DNA of 64,000 nt, taken from Antilocapra americana (lineage: Eukaryota > Chordata > Mammalia > Artiodactyla > Antilocapridae). Under the pieces are notes generated by a model. The model was given only the letters and a program-made list of their open reading frames with translations. It was not told the DNA's origin and searched no databases. The position numbers were made by a program, and so were the translations under genes. The stretch is from the NCBI GenBank assembly GCA_007570785.1, contig ML660204.1, forward strand, positions 2,046,001-2,110,000. Reading direction: 5' to 3'. This document shows, piece after piece, positions 10,380 through 22,459 of the stretch; positions within the stretch are counted from its first letter, which is position 1; each line of letters starts with the position of its first letter.

Positions 10380-11300
10380 CTCCCGAGCCTTTTTAGAGCC
10401 CCGCGTGCGACCTTGGATCACTTCCTAAGCATCTCAGGGCTCCGGGCTCCTCTGCTGTAAAACGTGATGATCACCGGCCCTACCTCCCCAGGTTGAGACA
10501 GGAGATCACGCTCGGAAACGCTTGGCGCAGAGCCTGGCCGGAGTAAGCGCTCCAGAAATGTCAACCTTTGTGTTTGCAGGAAAGGCAAACGGCGCTTGGG
10601 ACACTCGGCCGGCGGAAGTGGAGGAGTGGAACGCGAGTCTGGAGACCTCTACCCCTGCTCGGGCGCTGGGGGGCTGTCTTGGGTCCCCTCCCCTGGCGCC
10701 CCCCGGGATCGCAGTCTGGGTCGAGGGTCGGGGGGAGGCATACTCCCCACTCCCGCCCTCCCCGCCGCCCGCCTTTGATTACGGCTAGCAGCGAATCGCC
10801 GAGCAAATTAACTTTTTGCACACTTCATTATGCGCCGCCCCGCGTCCCCCCGGGGCCGCGGCCCCGCCCCCGCCCCGCGCCGACAACTTGATTGGGCAAT
10901 TAATCTTCGCGGCCCCCAACCCCCCGCGCCCGGCCCGGGCCTTTGTGCGCCTGCACGCGGGCCGCCGGCGCCCGCCCGGACGCCCGGTCTGCTAGCGCTG
11001 ATAAGGCGCGCGCGCCGCCCGGCCCCCGCCTTTGTCCGAGCGCGGGGAGGCGCGGCCGTCGCTGCCGTCTAGCACCCCGTCAGCGCGCCCCCGCCCCCTC
11101 GGCTCGGTCCATCTGTTTGAGCTGCGCAATCCTCCAGCGGCCTGGCGGGGGAGGGGTCTCGCTCTCGGGCCGGGAGCCAACACCCCCTCTACCCAGTCGC
11201 TCCAAGTGTAGGAGTGACGCCCCCCAGCCCCCGAGAAACACACGCACACACACACAGCGCCCAATTAAGCAGCGCGGTAGTAATTAGGAAGTGGGGGGCG
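10380..11300. promoter_or_regulatory. CpG island (orphan) with homeodomain/CCAAT-type motifs
   Basis: Dense CpG and GC-box (CCCGCCCC) sequence, richest at 10590-11230, in an otherwise CpG-poor window. AT-rich words sit inside it: ATTGGGCAATTAATC (about 10891-10905), CAAATTAAC (about 10804), CCAATTAAG (about 11260) and GTAATTAGG (about 11279). No coding exon fits here. It could be the promoter of an unannotated transcript or a developmental CpG island linked to a distant gene. Confidence 0.6.
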
Positions 11301-12790
11301 CGAGGCACAGCAGCAGTCTAAGGAATGGAGGGGTTTCCTAGCTGTGTCCAAAAAAAGAAGGGGCTCTGCCATCCATCCTGTACCCGGGTGTGTAACCTCT
11401 GGTTACAGGCTTGGGGCTCTGCAGACTCGGATGGCCGCGGTTGTTGTAGGAGGAGAGAAGGAGAGGCCCTGGGAATTGGTCTGATAAGTCATGCTTCTTT
11501 GTGCATTTTTTTCTGGTGTTTTGCCAGCATTTGACCTAGCCTCAAAAAAGCAGCCTGTGATTAGTGAGTGTTGAGAACCCGGGTCCTAAATGGAGGCTAA
11601 CTGCAGGACGATTGTAGAGACCAATAACAAGGTGGTTCAGAAAGGGCTCCCCACTCACTGTGGGAGGCTGTGTTTCAGGTAACAGCTTTGTGCCCAGGGG
11701 TAGTGGAGGCCATGGGCTGTCAGCGCTGGACATCCAGCATGTGCTCACCGGTGTTGGTTCTTGGGATTTTCTCTGGCCTTCCCTGGACGACACAGGACGG
11801 GGACTGAAAGCTGATGGGTGAAAGATGATGCTGAAAACAGGCTCTTGAGTTTCCTCCTGCTTCAAGGCCAGCGGGCATGGGTGCAAAGCTTGTGGTTTGT
11901 GCAGAGCTTAGGGCTGGGGTGTGTGTGTGTGTGTTCCCTGGGAAGTGTCTGCACCAGCTTGTGAAGGGTTCGAGTTTTGTTTAAGTAAAGGATTCTTAGC
12001 CTTCTCTAGTGCTGATAATAAGGGTGTAACCCAGTGTGCACAGAATCCCTGAGGAGAGGGCTGGCAAAGCAGCTTCATCCGGTAATCCACCAGCAATGCT
12101 GACTGAACACTCACTGTTTGCAGAGTTCACAAGGGCACCCCTAGATGCTAGGACAGCATGAGCAAGGCAGAGCTGCTTGTTGTCCTCACAGGCTCACAAT
12201 CTAGCCTGAGATGGATGAGAAAGAAGACAAATGCAGAAATCATGAGATGATAGAGCTGGAGATAAAAATGAAGCAGGACAACTGAGTCGGTGTGTGGGCC
12301 CCCCTTGCTGGACATCCCCTCCTCACCACCACCAGGATGCCCTGATGCCCGGGGAATGAAGTCTGCACTCCAGAATGTAGGGACCTAGGCTGCCTTGACT
12401 CTCTGCCACCCATCTCTCTACTCCCTGGGACCTAGACCCCCAGCCAGTTCTGTGGCCATCCCAGGGGCAGGGTCCCTGGGATGATGGGCAGGCTCACTCA
12501 GTCTGCTGTGGGCTCTCCCCCTTATTCCTGTGCAGGTGGTGGTGGTGGTTCCTTCTGATAATGACAGCCTCCAGTCTTGCATGACGGAAAGGCCTCACGG
12601 GTTTATAGTCCAGAAGGGGCCCTGTGAGCAGAAGCTGAATTAAAATGGAGAAATACAGCCTCCCCTTCCTCCCCTCCTTCCCCCCCACCCCCAACTTCCC
12701 TCATTCCCACAGCCCCTGAGGCCATGGGTGAATAGTTTCTTAGTCCATTTGCCTAGCTAAGCTGAGTTAGTGAGCTGGGTATATACCTCC
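11301..12790. other. unique non-coding DNA with minor repeats
   Basis: No gene seen. Contains a short (GT)n at about 11921-11935 and an ancient-repeat-like piece at about 12110-12290. Confidence 0.45.
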
Positions 12791-12794
12791 CTAT

Positions 12795-12836
12795 GCAAAG
12801 AGTCAGACACAACTGAGCGACTGAACTGAACTGATG
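12795..12836 (+). mobile_element. BovB 3'-tail scrap
   Basis: Matches the last about 40 bp of BovB (AGTCAGACACAACTGAGCGA followed by CTGAACTGAACTGATGGGT). Confidence 0.75.
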
Positions 12837-13429
12837 GGTACTGAAGTTAGGAGACACTCAGAACCAGCAAGTGGAATAAAGAGAATACTATCTGACTGCA
12901 CCACCCCTCCTCTTCCACGTACTAAGTTTAGATCCTTTGTCAACTCTAGTCCCTGATTCTAATGTTCTGGCTGTAAACATTGAAAGACTTCAGAGTTGTA
13001 GACTCTGACATTCTAGAATATTAACATCCTATGCATCTTATGTGAACATTCTGGATGTCTATGATTCCTGCCCTTGTGTTCTAGAATTCTGGGACCCCAA
13101 TATTGATTTTTGTTGGGGTCTACTCATTGAAGTAACAAAAGAGAAAGACTCCATGCAGAGTCACATGATTTGTCATAATGATAACAACTAACAGTCTTTC
13201 AGTCATGCTTTTATTCAACAGTTCTTCTTCTTGTTGTTGTTGTTTAAAGAATCTTTTAAGTGCCAGACACTATTCGTGGATTATACAAATAAATAAATTT
13301 AAATGTTAATAAATAAATAGAAAAATGCACAGTTTGTTAGAAGATGACATGGGCAGGAGAGAGGGGTAGGGAGTGAGGGAGCACAATTCAAATTGATGGT
13401 CAAGGTAGGACATACTAAGAAGGTAATAT

Positions 13430-15535
13430 TTGATTTTCTACTTGTTCTTTCATTTATTGAGATTTCAAATCTCAATCTATAACTATGGATTTGTTTCTCC
13501 TTGGAGGTCTACCAGCTTTTGCTGTACATATTTTAGATCTCTGCCATTAGGAGTATAAACATTTAAAATTGTTTTATGCTCTTAACTAATCAATCCCTTA
13601 CTTGTTATGAAATGACCTTATCCATCCCTGGTAAGATTTTTTGCTCTGAAATGAACTTTGTCTGATATTAACCTAACCACTCTAGTATTCTTTTAATTAG
13701 TGTTAGTATGGTATATCTTTTTCCATCCTTGTACTTTTAACTTGTGTCTTTATATCTGAAGTGAATGTGTGGTTTTGTTTTTGTTTTGGTAGGTGGCATG
13801 TATTTGGGTCTTTATAAAAATTCAATCTGACAATCTCTGCTTTTTAATTGGGAGTGTTTAGACCATTTACATTTAATGTGATTATTGATATGATTTGATT
13901 TAAGCTTATTATCTCATATTTGCTTTCTCTGTCCCATTTGCTCTTTCCTTTTCTTCTTTTTCTGCCTCATTTCTTTTTTGCTTTCCTTTTTTTTTTTTGA
14001 TGTGGACCATTTTTAAAAGTCTTTATTAAATTTGTTACGACATTGCTTCTGTTTTATGTTTTGATTTTTTGGCCCTGAGGCATGTGGGATCTTAGTTCGC
14101 TGACCAGGGATTAAACCCACACCCTCTGCATTAGAAGGCGAAGTCCTAACCAACGAACTGTCAGGATAGTCCCTCTTTCTGCCTAATTTCTGATTAATTG
14201 AGCACTTTTCATTATTCCATTTTCCCTCTTTACTGGCTTATTATCTATAATTCCTCATTCTGTTATTTCAGTTGTTGCATTAGAATTTAAGGTATATGTC
14301 TTTAACTTGTCACAGTCTACTGCCAAGTGATATTATACCACTTCATATGCAGTGTAAGAACCTTATAATAGTATACTTCCATTTCTCTCTTCCTGACTTT
14401 AATGCTATTATTGTCATGCATTTTACTTATGTAGATGTTACAAACTCCACCAAATATTATTTTGGTTTAAACAGCAAATTACCTTTTAAGGACAACTAAA
14501 TGATAATATAGAATCTTATATATTTACTCATGTAGTTAACATTTTTTCCTTTGCTCTTTATTCCTTTGCATAGATCCAGATTTCTGTCTGGTATCATTTT
14601 TCTTCTGCCTGAAAAGACATGTGCAAGAGAGAGGTGCATTTATTATTTCTTGTAGTGCAGATCTGTTGGTAAAGAATGCTTTCAGCTTTTGTATGTCTGA
14701 AGACATCTTATTTCACTTTCATGTTTGAAAGATATATTAACAGGGAACAGAAATCTATGTTGACCTGTTCATTTTTCTTTTAGTAAGTTAAGATGTGGCT
14801 CTACTATTTTCTCCCTTCCATGTGTCCAATAAGAAATTTGCCATTATCCTTATCTTTGTTCCTCTGTACTTAACATACCTTTTTTCTTTGACAGTTTTAA
14901 AAATATTTTCCTCTTTGTCACCAGTTTTGAGCAATTTGATCATGATAGGTAATTTTCTTTCTTTTTTTTTTTTTTGTGCTTGAGGTTTGTTAAACTTCTT
15001 GCATCTGTGAGTTCATAGTTTACATCAGATTTGGAATATATTCAACCATTCTTTTTCAAATTTTCCTTTCCTTTGGGGAACTCAGTTTCACATATATTAG
15101 ATTATTTGAAGTTGTTCCATATTTCTTGATACTTTTCTTGTTTTTATTAAAGAATTTTTTCCCCGTCTACATGTTCCATTTTGGATAATTTTTCTTTGCT
15201 GTGTCTGCAAATTCATTAATCTTTTCTTCTGCTGTGTTTAGTCAGCCATTAATTCTAGCATATTTTTCATTTCTGATATTGTAATTTTCATTTCTAAAAG
15301 TTTGATTTGGATCTTTTTATATCTTCCACATTTCTCTTTCACTTGGGAACATATAGAATACAGTTTTTAAAATTGTTTTAATGTTCTTGTCCACCACTTC
15401 TGTGTCAGTTCTGGATCAGTCTCAACTGATTCATTATTGTCCTCACTATGGGCCATGTTTTCTTGCCTCTTTGTATGCCTGTAATCTTCATTTAGATGCC
15501 AGACATTGTGAATTTTACCTTTGGTGGATGCTATA
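13430..15535 (-). mobile_element. L1 LINE, old, antisense
   Basis: About 2.1 kb of T-rich sequence with antisense L1 wording (TTAGACCATTTACATTTAATG, TTTCTTGTAGTGCAGATCTG, CTTTCAGCTTTTGTATGTCT). All reading frames are broken. A CHR-type SINE is inserted at about 13990-14175, and BovB abuts the right end. Confidence 0.75.
13990..14175 (-). mobile_element. CHR-type tRNA SINE (antisense)
   Basis: GGCATGTGGGATCTTAGTTC, GACCAGGGATTAAACCCACA and CTGCATTAGAAGGCGAAGTC are the reversed tRNA-derived head. The T-rich left side is the tail. Confidence 0.8.
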
Positions 15536-15556
15536 GATTTTTTATATTTCTATAAA

Positions 15557-16081
15557 AGATGCTTGCTCCTTGGAAGAAAAGCTATGACCAACCTAGACAG
15601 CATATTTAAAAGCAGAGACATTACTTTGCCAACAAAGGTCCATCTAGTCAAAGCTATGGTTTTCCCAGTAGTCATGTATGGATGTGAGAGTTGGACTATA
15701 AAGAAATCTAAGCACCAAAGAATTGATGCTTTTGAACTGCAGTGTTGGAGAAGACCCTTGAGAGTCCCTTGGACTGCAAGGAGATCCGACCAGTCCATCC
15801 TAAAGGAAATCAGTTCTGAATATTCATTGGAAGGACTGATGTTGAAGCTGAAACTCCAATACTTTGGCCGCCTGATGGGAAGAACTGACTCATTTGAAAA
15901 GACCCTGTAGGCTGGAGGAGAAAGGGATGACAAGGGATGAGATGATTGGATGGCAACAACGACTTGATGGACATGAGTTTGAGTAAGTTCCGGGAGTTGG
16001 TGATAGATAGGAAAGCCTGGCATGCTGCAGTCCATGGGGTTGCAAAGATTCAGACACAACTGAGCAACTGAACTGAACTGA
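15557..16081 (+). mobile_element. BovB (RTE) LINE 3' end
   Basis: Contains a surviving frame 15521-15910 encoding the BovB reverse-transcriptase C-terminal region ([52 protein letters not shown]). It ends with the family tail CTGAACTGAACTGAT. 5'-truncated as usual. Confidence 0.92.
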
Positions 16082-16454
16082 TAAATCTTGAGTTTTGCTC
16101 TGAAATTCAATCAGGTTACTTGGAAATACTTTGATCCTTTCAAGGCTTGCTATTATGATTTGTTGACTGTGTCCAGAGCAGTGCTCTGTTAAAGGCTAAT
16201 TCTGTACCAGTACTGAGAGATGACCTTCCTGATTACTCTAACCATTACCCCATGTATTATGATTTTTCTCTATTTTGCACTACATTTGGTCCTGTGTGAC
16301 TGCTAGGCATTGCTCTCTAATCTTTAACCATGTTTTTACCAGCCCAGAGTAGTTTTGTTACACAAAAGCACCAACCAGTACTCAGTGTAATCTAGGTAGG
16401 AGAACTTCCTGAAGATTTCTAGAATTCTCATCTTGTACAGCTCTCTCCTGTTTG

Positions 16455-16640
16455 ATGTGAAGTTGAAAGTGTTAGTTGCTCGGTAGTAGCCTGCCAGGCT
16501 CCCGTCTATAGAATTCTCCAGGTAAGAATACTGGAGTGGGTAGCCATTCCGTTTTCAAGGGTATCTTCCCTATCCCAGGATTGAACCTGAATCTCTCGCA
16601 TTGCAGGCAGATTCTTTACCCCTTGAGCCACCAGGGAAAA
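16455..16640 (-). mobile_element. Bov-tA SINE (antisense)
   Basis: GAATTCTCCAGGTAAGAATA, GGATTGAACCTGAATCTCTC and CCTTGAGCCACCAGGGAAAA. Confidence 0.9.
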
Positions 16641-16974
16641 CTCTGCTTTCCTTGGTCTTCATGGACTCTCAGCTTCATTTCCTTAATTGAGTGTCTGCTG
16701 GGCATCACTTCCTTCCTGTATTAGGATCTGGAAACTCCTTCCGGGCAGTAAACCTGAATAATCACAGGGCTCATATTGTTTGCTTCTCCTCACTCAGGAA
16801 TCGTTGCTTGATACCCACTGCCTTGAAAACTGTCATTTCATGTCTTTTGTCTTGTTTTTTGGGGGGTTTGTTTGTTTGTTTTGATTTTGTTCTTTCAAGT
16901 GGGAGAGTAAATTCGATTCCTGTTACTCCATCTGGGGTGGGAGCAGACATCAGAATGGAACCTTCACACACTTG

Positions 16975-17270
16975 AAGCGGATGATAGAGTTAACCATGGG
17001 GATATGGGTGTCGGGGGGGGGGAAGAAGTTGATTCCATCCAGATAATGGGGCCAGCCAAGTACAGTGGTCCTGTGCATGTGTTCCCGCGAGTGTTTGATG
17101 AACAGAAAGGAGCCAGTGTGCCTGGAGCAGGGGATGCTGAGGGAAGGGGAGTGACTTGGGAGAGGAGATGAGGTGCCAGGACCTTGCAGGCCATGGTCAG
17201 AACTGTGGCTTTTATGACAAGTGAAATGGGAACTATGGGAGGGTTTGGGCAGACAAAGGGTTAGTCTCAT
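16975..17270 (+). repeat. ancient interspersed repeat fragment
   Basis: GAACAGAAAGGAGCCAGTGT, GAGGAGATGAGGTGCCAGGA, CCTTGCAGGCCATGGTCAGA and ACTGTGGCTTTTATGACAAG belong to the same old family as 6.56 and 62.2 kb. A G10 run lies near 17012. Confidence 0.5.
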
Positions 17271-17289
17271 TAGGTAAGCTGCCTGGAAA

Positions 17290-17380
17290 AGGCTGGTCCT
17301 GACACTAACTAGTTATGCGTCCTTGAAGAAATCATATCACCTCTCTGGGCCTCAAATTCCCCATTTATAAAACGAAGGGG
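17290..17380 (+). mobile_element. MIR SINE fragment
   Basis: CACCTCTCTGGGCCTCAAAT and CCCCATTTATAAAACGAAGG. Confidence 0.6.
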
Positions 17381-17384
17381 GGCG

Positions 17385-17525
17385 CGGTTTGGGGAATTCT
17401 CTGGGGGGTTAGGACTCCACACTCTCACTGCTGAGGCCTTAGGTTCATTCCCTGGTTGGGGAACTAAGATCCCACAAGCTGCCAGAATAAACAAATAAAT
17501 AAAATGAAATAGATAAAATAAAATG
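17385..17525 (+). mobile_element. CHR-type SINE (sense)
   Basis: GGACTCCACACTCTCACTGC, TTCATTCCCTGGTTGGGGAA and CTAAGATCCCACAAGCTGCC, followed by an AAATAAAT-rich tail. Confidence 0.8.
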
Positions 17526-17711
17526 GAGGGGTCGGCCTAGGGCAGTTAGAGTTAAGGTATTAGCCTCTCTGAGTCTCGTGACTGAGCGTGTGGAGTGGGG
17601 TGCACAGCTGCATCCTGTCGTGGGCTCCCGTGGAGGATTATGTAGGACAGAGTCTGTGGAGGCCAGCCATGCTGGCAGCACAGGGAGTGCTCTGTAAGGC
17701 TGCCTGTCCTT

Positions 17712-17886
17712 TGTTGTTGAGTCTCTAAGTCGTGTCCAACTCTTTTGCGAATCCATGGACTGTAATGTAGCCTGCCAGAAGAATTTGCCATTTCCTTCTC
17801 CACGGGATCTTCCCAACCCAGGAATCGAACCTGAGTCTCCTGCGTTGCAGGTGGATTCTTTACCACTCAGCCACCTGAGAAGCCCC
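17712..17886 (-). mobile_element. Bov-tA SINE (antisense)
   Basis: TCTCTAAGTCGTGTCCAACT, CGGGATCTTCCCAACCCAGG, CACTCAGCCACCTGAGAAGC. Confidence 0.9.
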
Positions 17887-19586
17887 TGGCTGTCCTTATT
17901 GCCACTGTTTTTCTGGCTCTGACAGTCCAGGGTTATCTGAAGTGGGGCTAGACAGAGGACAAGCTGGGTACCCATAAAGTATCGCCCTACTTCCAGTTTA
18001 GCAAGAGGAGAGCAGCTGTGTGACCTCTGGCCAGTGTCTGCCTGTCTCTGAGCCTTATGCGCTGGGCTGTGGCATGAGCAAGAGTGACGAGGAGCACGCC
18101 CACTGGAGAAAGAAGAATGCGGCTCCTCCATGCCACAGGGGTAGGCTGTGTCTGCTTTTGTGTGGCCTCTGATCTCCCAGGGCCAGCCATGTCCCTGTCA
18201 CATGTGTGACCATCTCAGGATTGTCATTTGCCACCTGCTGGGGCCTGGGAATGAGAGGCTGAGATGGGAATAGAGAGCAAGGTCCAAATTCTGGCTGTTC
18301 CTGTTTCTTGTTCTGTGACCTTGAGCAAACCTCTGTGCCTCTCTGTCCCATTTCCTCACATGTCACGTGGAGATGCTTTGAGTGCTTAGATAGGAGAGTA
18401 CACTCCAGACCCGAGGGTTGGAAGCAGTGAAGAGGTGGCGAATGTTGGCCTGGACTGGGAAGTATGAACTATTCCCCTGGAGCTTTCCCCAGGGTAAGTG
18501 AGAAGCAGTTGGGAGCTTAGAGGCCTCTCTCTGTGTCCTGTAGGTAGAGCACAGACTGGCTGGCAGTCCTGGGGCTCATCTTGGGATGGAGACAGATTGG
18601 CAGACAAAGGGGCGGCAGGCGGGTGGGGCTGGGGTGCCCCTGGGGAGGGAGGGAAGAAGGAGGGGCGAGGAGCAGGAGGGAAGGAAGCAGGGCAGCCTCA
18701 CAAACCCTGGACCTGTGATGTCTCCAGCTGGAGGCTAGACTGGTCCCTTCCTCAAAGGGGGTGAAGAGGGGTGCTTGTTGGTTCAGCCCTCTGGATTCTG
18801 GGAATAAATGAGGGAGGGACTTGGTGGGTGGGAATTACTGAGACTGTGATAAAATATTCCCTCCTTCCCACAGATCGACCCCCGCCTCCCACCCCCCACC
18901 CCACTGCCCTGTGATGTCTAAACAATAGCTCTCCTCTCTTCCGGCAGTTCTCAAGGCTGCTTGAGATTGCTGGGACCCACCCCCAGGTCCAGGGTAGAGC
19001 CTGAGAATGTGCGTGTTTTACCAGTTCCTGGGTGACGGTGATGCTGCTGGTTCTGGTGGCACACGTTGAGAACCACTGCTCCACTGAGTGCCCTGTCAGT
19101 TCAGGTCCTTTAGGTGCAGACACTGAGGCGGAGCCAGGAGAGTAAGAGGTTTATTGGGCTTGATGGCTATGCAAGACCAGGGGCGTGGGGAGCAGAAATG
19201 GACAGAGAGAACTTGAGATTGCCACGTGGCAGTCTGGCACCGCCAACCCAACGGTGAGCTCTGGAGAAGAGTCTGCCCATCAGGGAAGCCCCACACTGAG
19301 CAGAAGCTTCTCCTGCCGGCTTGGACATTGGCTGGGATTGCCCAGGAAGGCCGTGACCTTGGCTCAAAAGCTGAGGTGGGTGCTGAGGTTGTCGCAGCTG
19401 GAGGCTGTCAGCTCACTGCTCTCCTGGTACCCCAAAGGCAAGTTCTCCCTGGAAGGGAGAACAAGCACCCTGCCAAGCCTGCTGTTGTGTCTGCCACATG
19501 CCAGGCTCTGGGTAGAACATTTACCTGGATGAGTGCAGTTGCAGAACCAGAGCAATCTGACAACTCAAATCTAGTGGTCCCTATCT
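17887..19586. other. unique non-coding DNA
   Basis: No gene recognised. One CTCF-like near-match (GCCACCTGCTGG within 18228-18241) and G-rich patches near 18620-18700. Several random open frames overlap. Confidence 0.45.
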
Positions 19587-19589
19587 GAA

Positions 19590-19855
19590 AGAAAGTGAAG
19601 GTCACTCAGTCGTGTCTGACTCTTTGTGATCCCATGGACTACAATCCATGGAATTCTCCAGGTCAGTGGGTGGCCTTTCCCTTCTCCAGGGGATCTTCCC
19701 AAACCAGGGATCGAACTCAGGTCTCCTGCATTGCAGGTGGATTCCTTACCAGCTGAGCCACAAGGGAAGCCCAAGAATACTGGCATGGGTAGCCTATCCC
19801 TCAAACCGGAATCTCCTGCTTTGCAGGCAAATTCTTTACCAACTGAGCTATGTCC
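19590..19855 (-). mobile_element. Bov-tA SINE, dimeric (antisense)
   Basis: A full antisense Bov-tA (GGTCACTCAGTCGTGTCTGA to GAGCCACAAGGGAAGCCC) continues into a second partial unit (AAGAATACTGGCATGGGTAG to CCAACTGAGCTATG). Confidence 0.88.
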
Positions 19856-20369
19856 CTATTTGACAGATGGGAAAAGTGAGGCTCTGAGGGATGAAGTCAT
19901 CTGCCCAGAGGTGGAGCCAGGATTTGAACCCCTCTCATGTCATAGCACTCACTCCTCTCCTCTTGGGAGGTGAAGAACACCTGTGCCTTTTACAGCTGGG
20001 GACTCTAAGGCGTGGGGCTGTCAACAACTTGCCTAACTATGCAAATGAAGTGATTGGTAGCTCTGGGGTTTGAGCCCTGCCCTGACCCATCTCTTCTAAT
20101 TGAAAATGATAGGAAGATGTAAGAGCAGAATCTTGGGGCTGGAAGGGGTTTGACCAGTGGGGACACTGAGGCCCAGAGAGGTCATCAGCCATGTCTCAAT
20201 TCCTCTCTGTGCCTGCTGTGCGGGGTGTTACCATCATGCATTTGGCATACAGCATTGGGCACCTGTGGGTCAGCCTTCCAACCCTGGGCACTTGGGGTGG
20301 GAGAGGTAGACGTGGTACAAGAGTGTCTATGCAGCCATGGAGGAGGCACTGGAGACTGGGCAAGGTGAC

Positions 20370-20545
20370 TGACTCAGGTAGGGTTGCATTTAGGGAGGCT
20401 TTCTGGAGAAGATAGCTTGAGAGAAGTGAGAAGAGCATGCAAGGCAGAGCGAAGACTAGAAACAAAGACTTGGAGGTGGCAGAATTCCTGTTGCTTTTAG
20501 GAAATTGATTAAAACCCAGCAAGTCTGGAATGCTGAGACAGTGGG
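20370..20545 (+). repeat. ancient interspersed repeat fragment
   Basis: TTTAGGGAGGCTTTCTGGAG and GAGCATGCAAGGCAGAGCGA match the diverged family seen at 0.9 and 6.6 kb. Confidence 0.4.
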
Positions 20546-20799
20546 TGGAGGGAGGAGGAAGGTATGGCCAGAAGTAAGGCAGAGTGGAATGTTGGCCACG
20601 GGAGTGTGGTCAAGCTTTGGACCCAAACTCTGTTCAAGGTAGGACTACTCTCTGCAGGAGACTCAGATCTTCAGGATTCTGAGTTCTCCATAATTTCCTC
20701 TCACCTGACTCCTGACTCATTTCACCTTTCCTCAGACTCCTCTGTGGCCTCCAGCCACTCGTCAGTGGCCCCCAAGGGCTCCCTTCTCCTGAAATTCAC

Positions 20800-21195
20800 A
20801 TAAACTTTGAATTCTAATAATGTGGACCTGTGTAACCAGTTGGATTTTCTGGAAATGGTGAAATGTAACTTCCAAGGCTAAGTCTTGAGATGTAGTGCCT
20901 TGGTTTCTGGATTTGGTCACCCTGGCGAGGCCAGCTGCCATGCATGAAATCACTCTAGCAGCCTGTGGAAAGGCCCACCTCCAGCTGTCACCATCTTGCC
21001 AGTCCTATGAATGAACCACTTTGCAAGCAGATCTTCCCACCCCAGTCAAGCCTGCAGATAAATGCAGCCACAGAACTACCAGCCAAGCTGGTCCCAAATT
21101 CCTGACCCAGAGAATTCCTGAAACCCATTAACTTATGGCTGTTGTAGTTTTAAGTCACTGAGTTTGGGGGTGATTTGTTTTGCAGCATCAAACAA
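20800..21195 (+). mobile_element. MLT1-like (MaLR) LTR
   Basis: Right-hand wording CAAATTCCTGACCCAGAGAA, TTTTAAGTCACTGAGTTTGG and GGTGATTTGTTTTGCAGCAT is typical of an MLT1 3' end. Confidence 0.65.
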
Positions 21196-21249
21196 TAAGG
21201 GCTCTTCCCCACCCCTTCTTGGCTCCTCCTGTTTGTTGCTCTGGTGGCT

Positions 21250-21375
21250 TTCTGTAAATTATTCACTCATTCATTCATGAACATTTATCAGTCACCTCCT
21301 GTGAACCAGGCATTGGAGACACAGGTTATAATAGACCAAGCCCCTATCCTCAGAGTTCCAAGATTCAGGCCTCCT
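21250..21375 (+). repeat. ancient interspersed repeat, 5'-type fragment
   Basis: CATTCATTCATGAACATTTA, GTGAACCAGGCATTGGAGAC and CAAGCCCCTATCCTCAGAGT match the start of the family at 6.56 kb. Confidence 0.45.
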
Positions 21376-22320
21376 ATTTTACTGTGATTTTCTAAACTCA
21401 TCTGTATTAAGTTACCGATTTGTTTGAGCTGAATGTCTCTGAGTGACTCCTAACCTTTTGGGAGATTTAACCCCTTTTGAGAGTCTGATGAAAGCCAAAG
21501 GCCAGAAAAGGTCACCTATACACAGAATTAAATTGGGGTGCACTTTCAAAGGGATCTCAGGCCATCCAAAACAGAATCTTAGGCCCCAGACTCCAGAGTT
21601 CCCATCTGGCCCCGAGCGGACATCAGCTCAGTGAGGAGTAAGCAGAGCCTCAGCTTTGATCTGACGTTTATGTAATGACACAGCCTGTGCTGACGGCGGG
21701 GGGCCTTCAGCTTGGTCCAGGCCGGATGTGAGTGGCCTGGGCTCTCCTCTTTGTGCCCTTGGTGGACTGTCCTGCGGAGAGGCTGGTGGATATGGGGTGC
21801 TGCATAGGTCACTTGAGAGGAGAGGGCGAGCTTGCCTGGTGGATTGTGTACAAGCGGCTTCTCCAGCTGAGCTCCGCCTACCGCTGAAGCTAGTACTTGG
21901 CGTGGCCTCCACCTCGTGGGCTCTGGAGGCTGAGGGGTGCGGAGGCTGGGGAATGTGGAGTGTGGAGGCTGGCTGAGAGTGCAGCAGCTCTGGGTGGACC
22001 GCGGGCTCCAGCTCTGCAGTGGACCTTTACCAGTCCTGGGCCCTGGGGCACTTAACCTCACCTTCTGACTTTGGCTTCTTCAACTTTGAACTGGAGACAA
22101 ACCTTCTGAAGGGGGATAATGGGGTAGGAATAAGTCTTCCAGACAGGGACACTGGGGACTCCTTGCCTGACCGACTCTCTGGTTCTTTGGCCCTTGACCT
22201 CTCTCTGGCTCTGGGCAGCTGCTGGCCTCATCACCTCTCTAGGGAAGCCACCATTTCCGGCTTCAACTCTCCACCTTCTCAGGAGCCTGGTGTGTGACTC
22301 GGGAAGCAGCTCCATAAGTG
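21376..22320. other. unique non-coding DNA
   Basis: No gene supported. Moderately GC-rich (21.7-22.0 kb) without clear CpG enrichment. Confidence 0.45.
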
Positions 22321-22324
22321 GGAC

Positions 22325-22346
22325 GGGGGGGTGGGGTGGGGTGGGG
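22325..22346 (+). other. G-quadruplex-capable G-tract
   Basis: Four runs of 4-7 G separated by single T loops (22325-22331, 22333-22336, 22338-22341, 22343-22346). More G runs follow to about 22375. Confidence 0.75.
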
Positions 22347-22459
22347 TAGGAGGTGGGGAGGGTAGAAACTGGGGGTGCAGGAGGAAGGGGAGGGGTGGCA
22401 CAGGCAGAGAGCAGCCTCCCTCTCCCAGGCCCCCAAGGAGGGGCCCCCTTCCCTCTGGA

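Noticed and set aside
10830..11287. Arg/Pro/Ala-rich frames in the CpG island
   Set aside because: Composition is a by-product of CpG-rich DNA; no conserved domain or start context.
15521..15910. 129-codon frame as a gene
   Set aside because: Recognisable BovB reverse-transcriptase tail, 5'-truncated; a transposon remnant, not a host gene.
17445..18131. 228-codon minus-strand frame
   Set aside because: Runs through a CHR SINE and a Bov-tA SINE; the middle is standard SINE translation.
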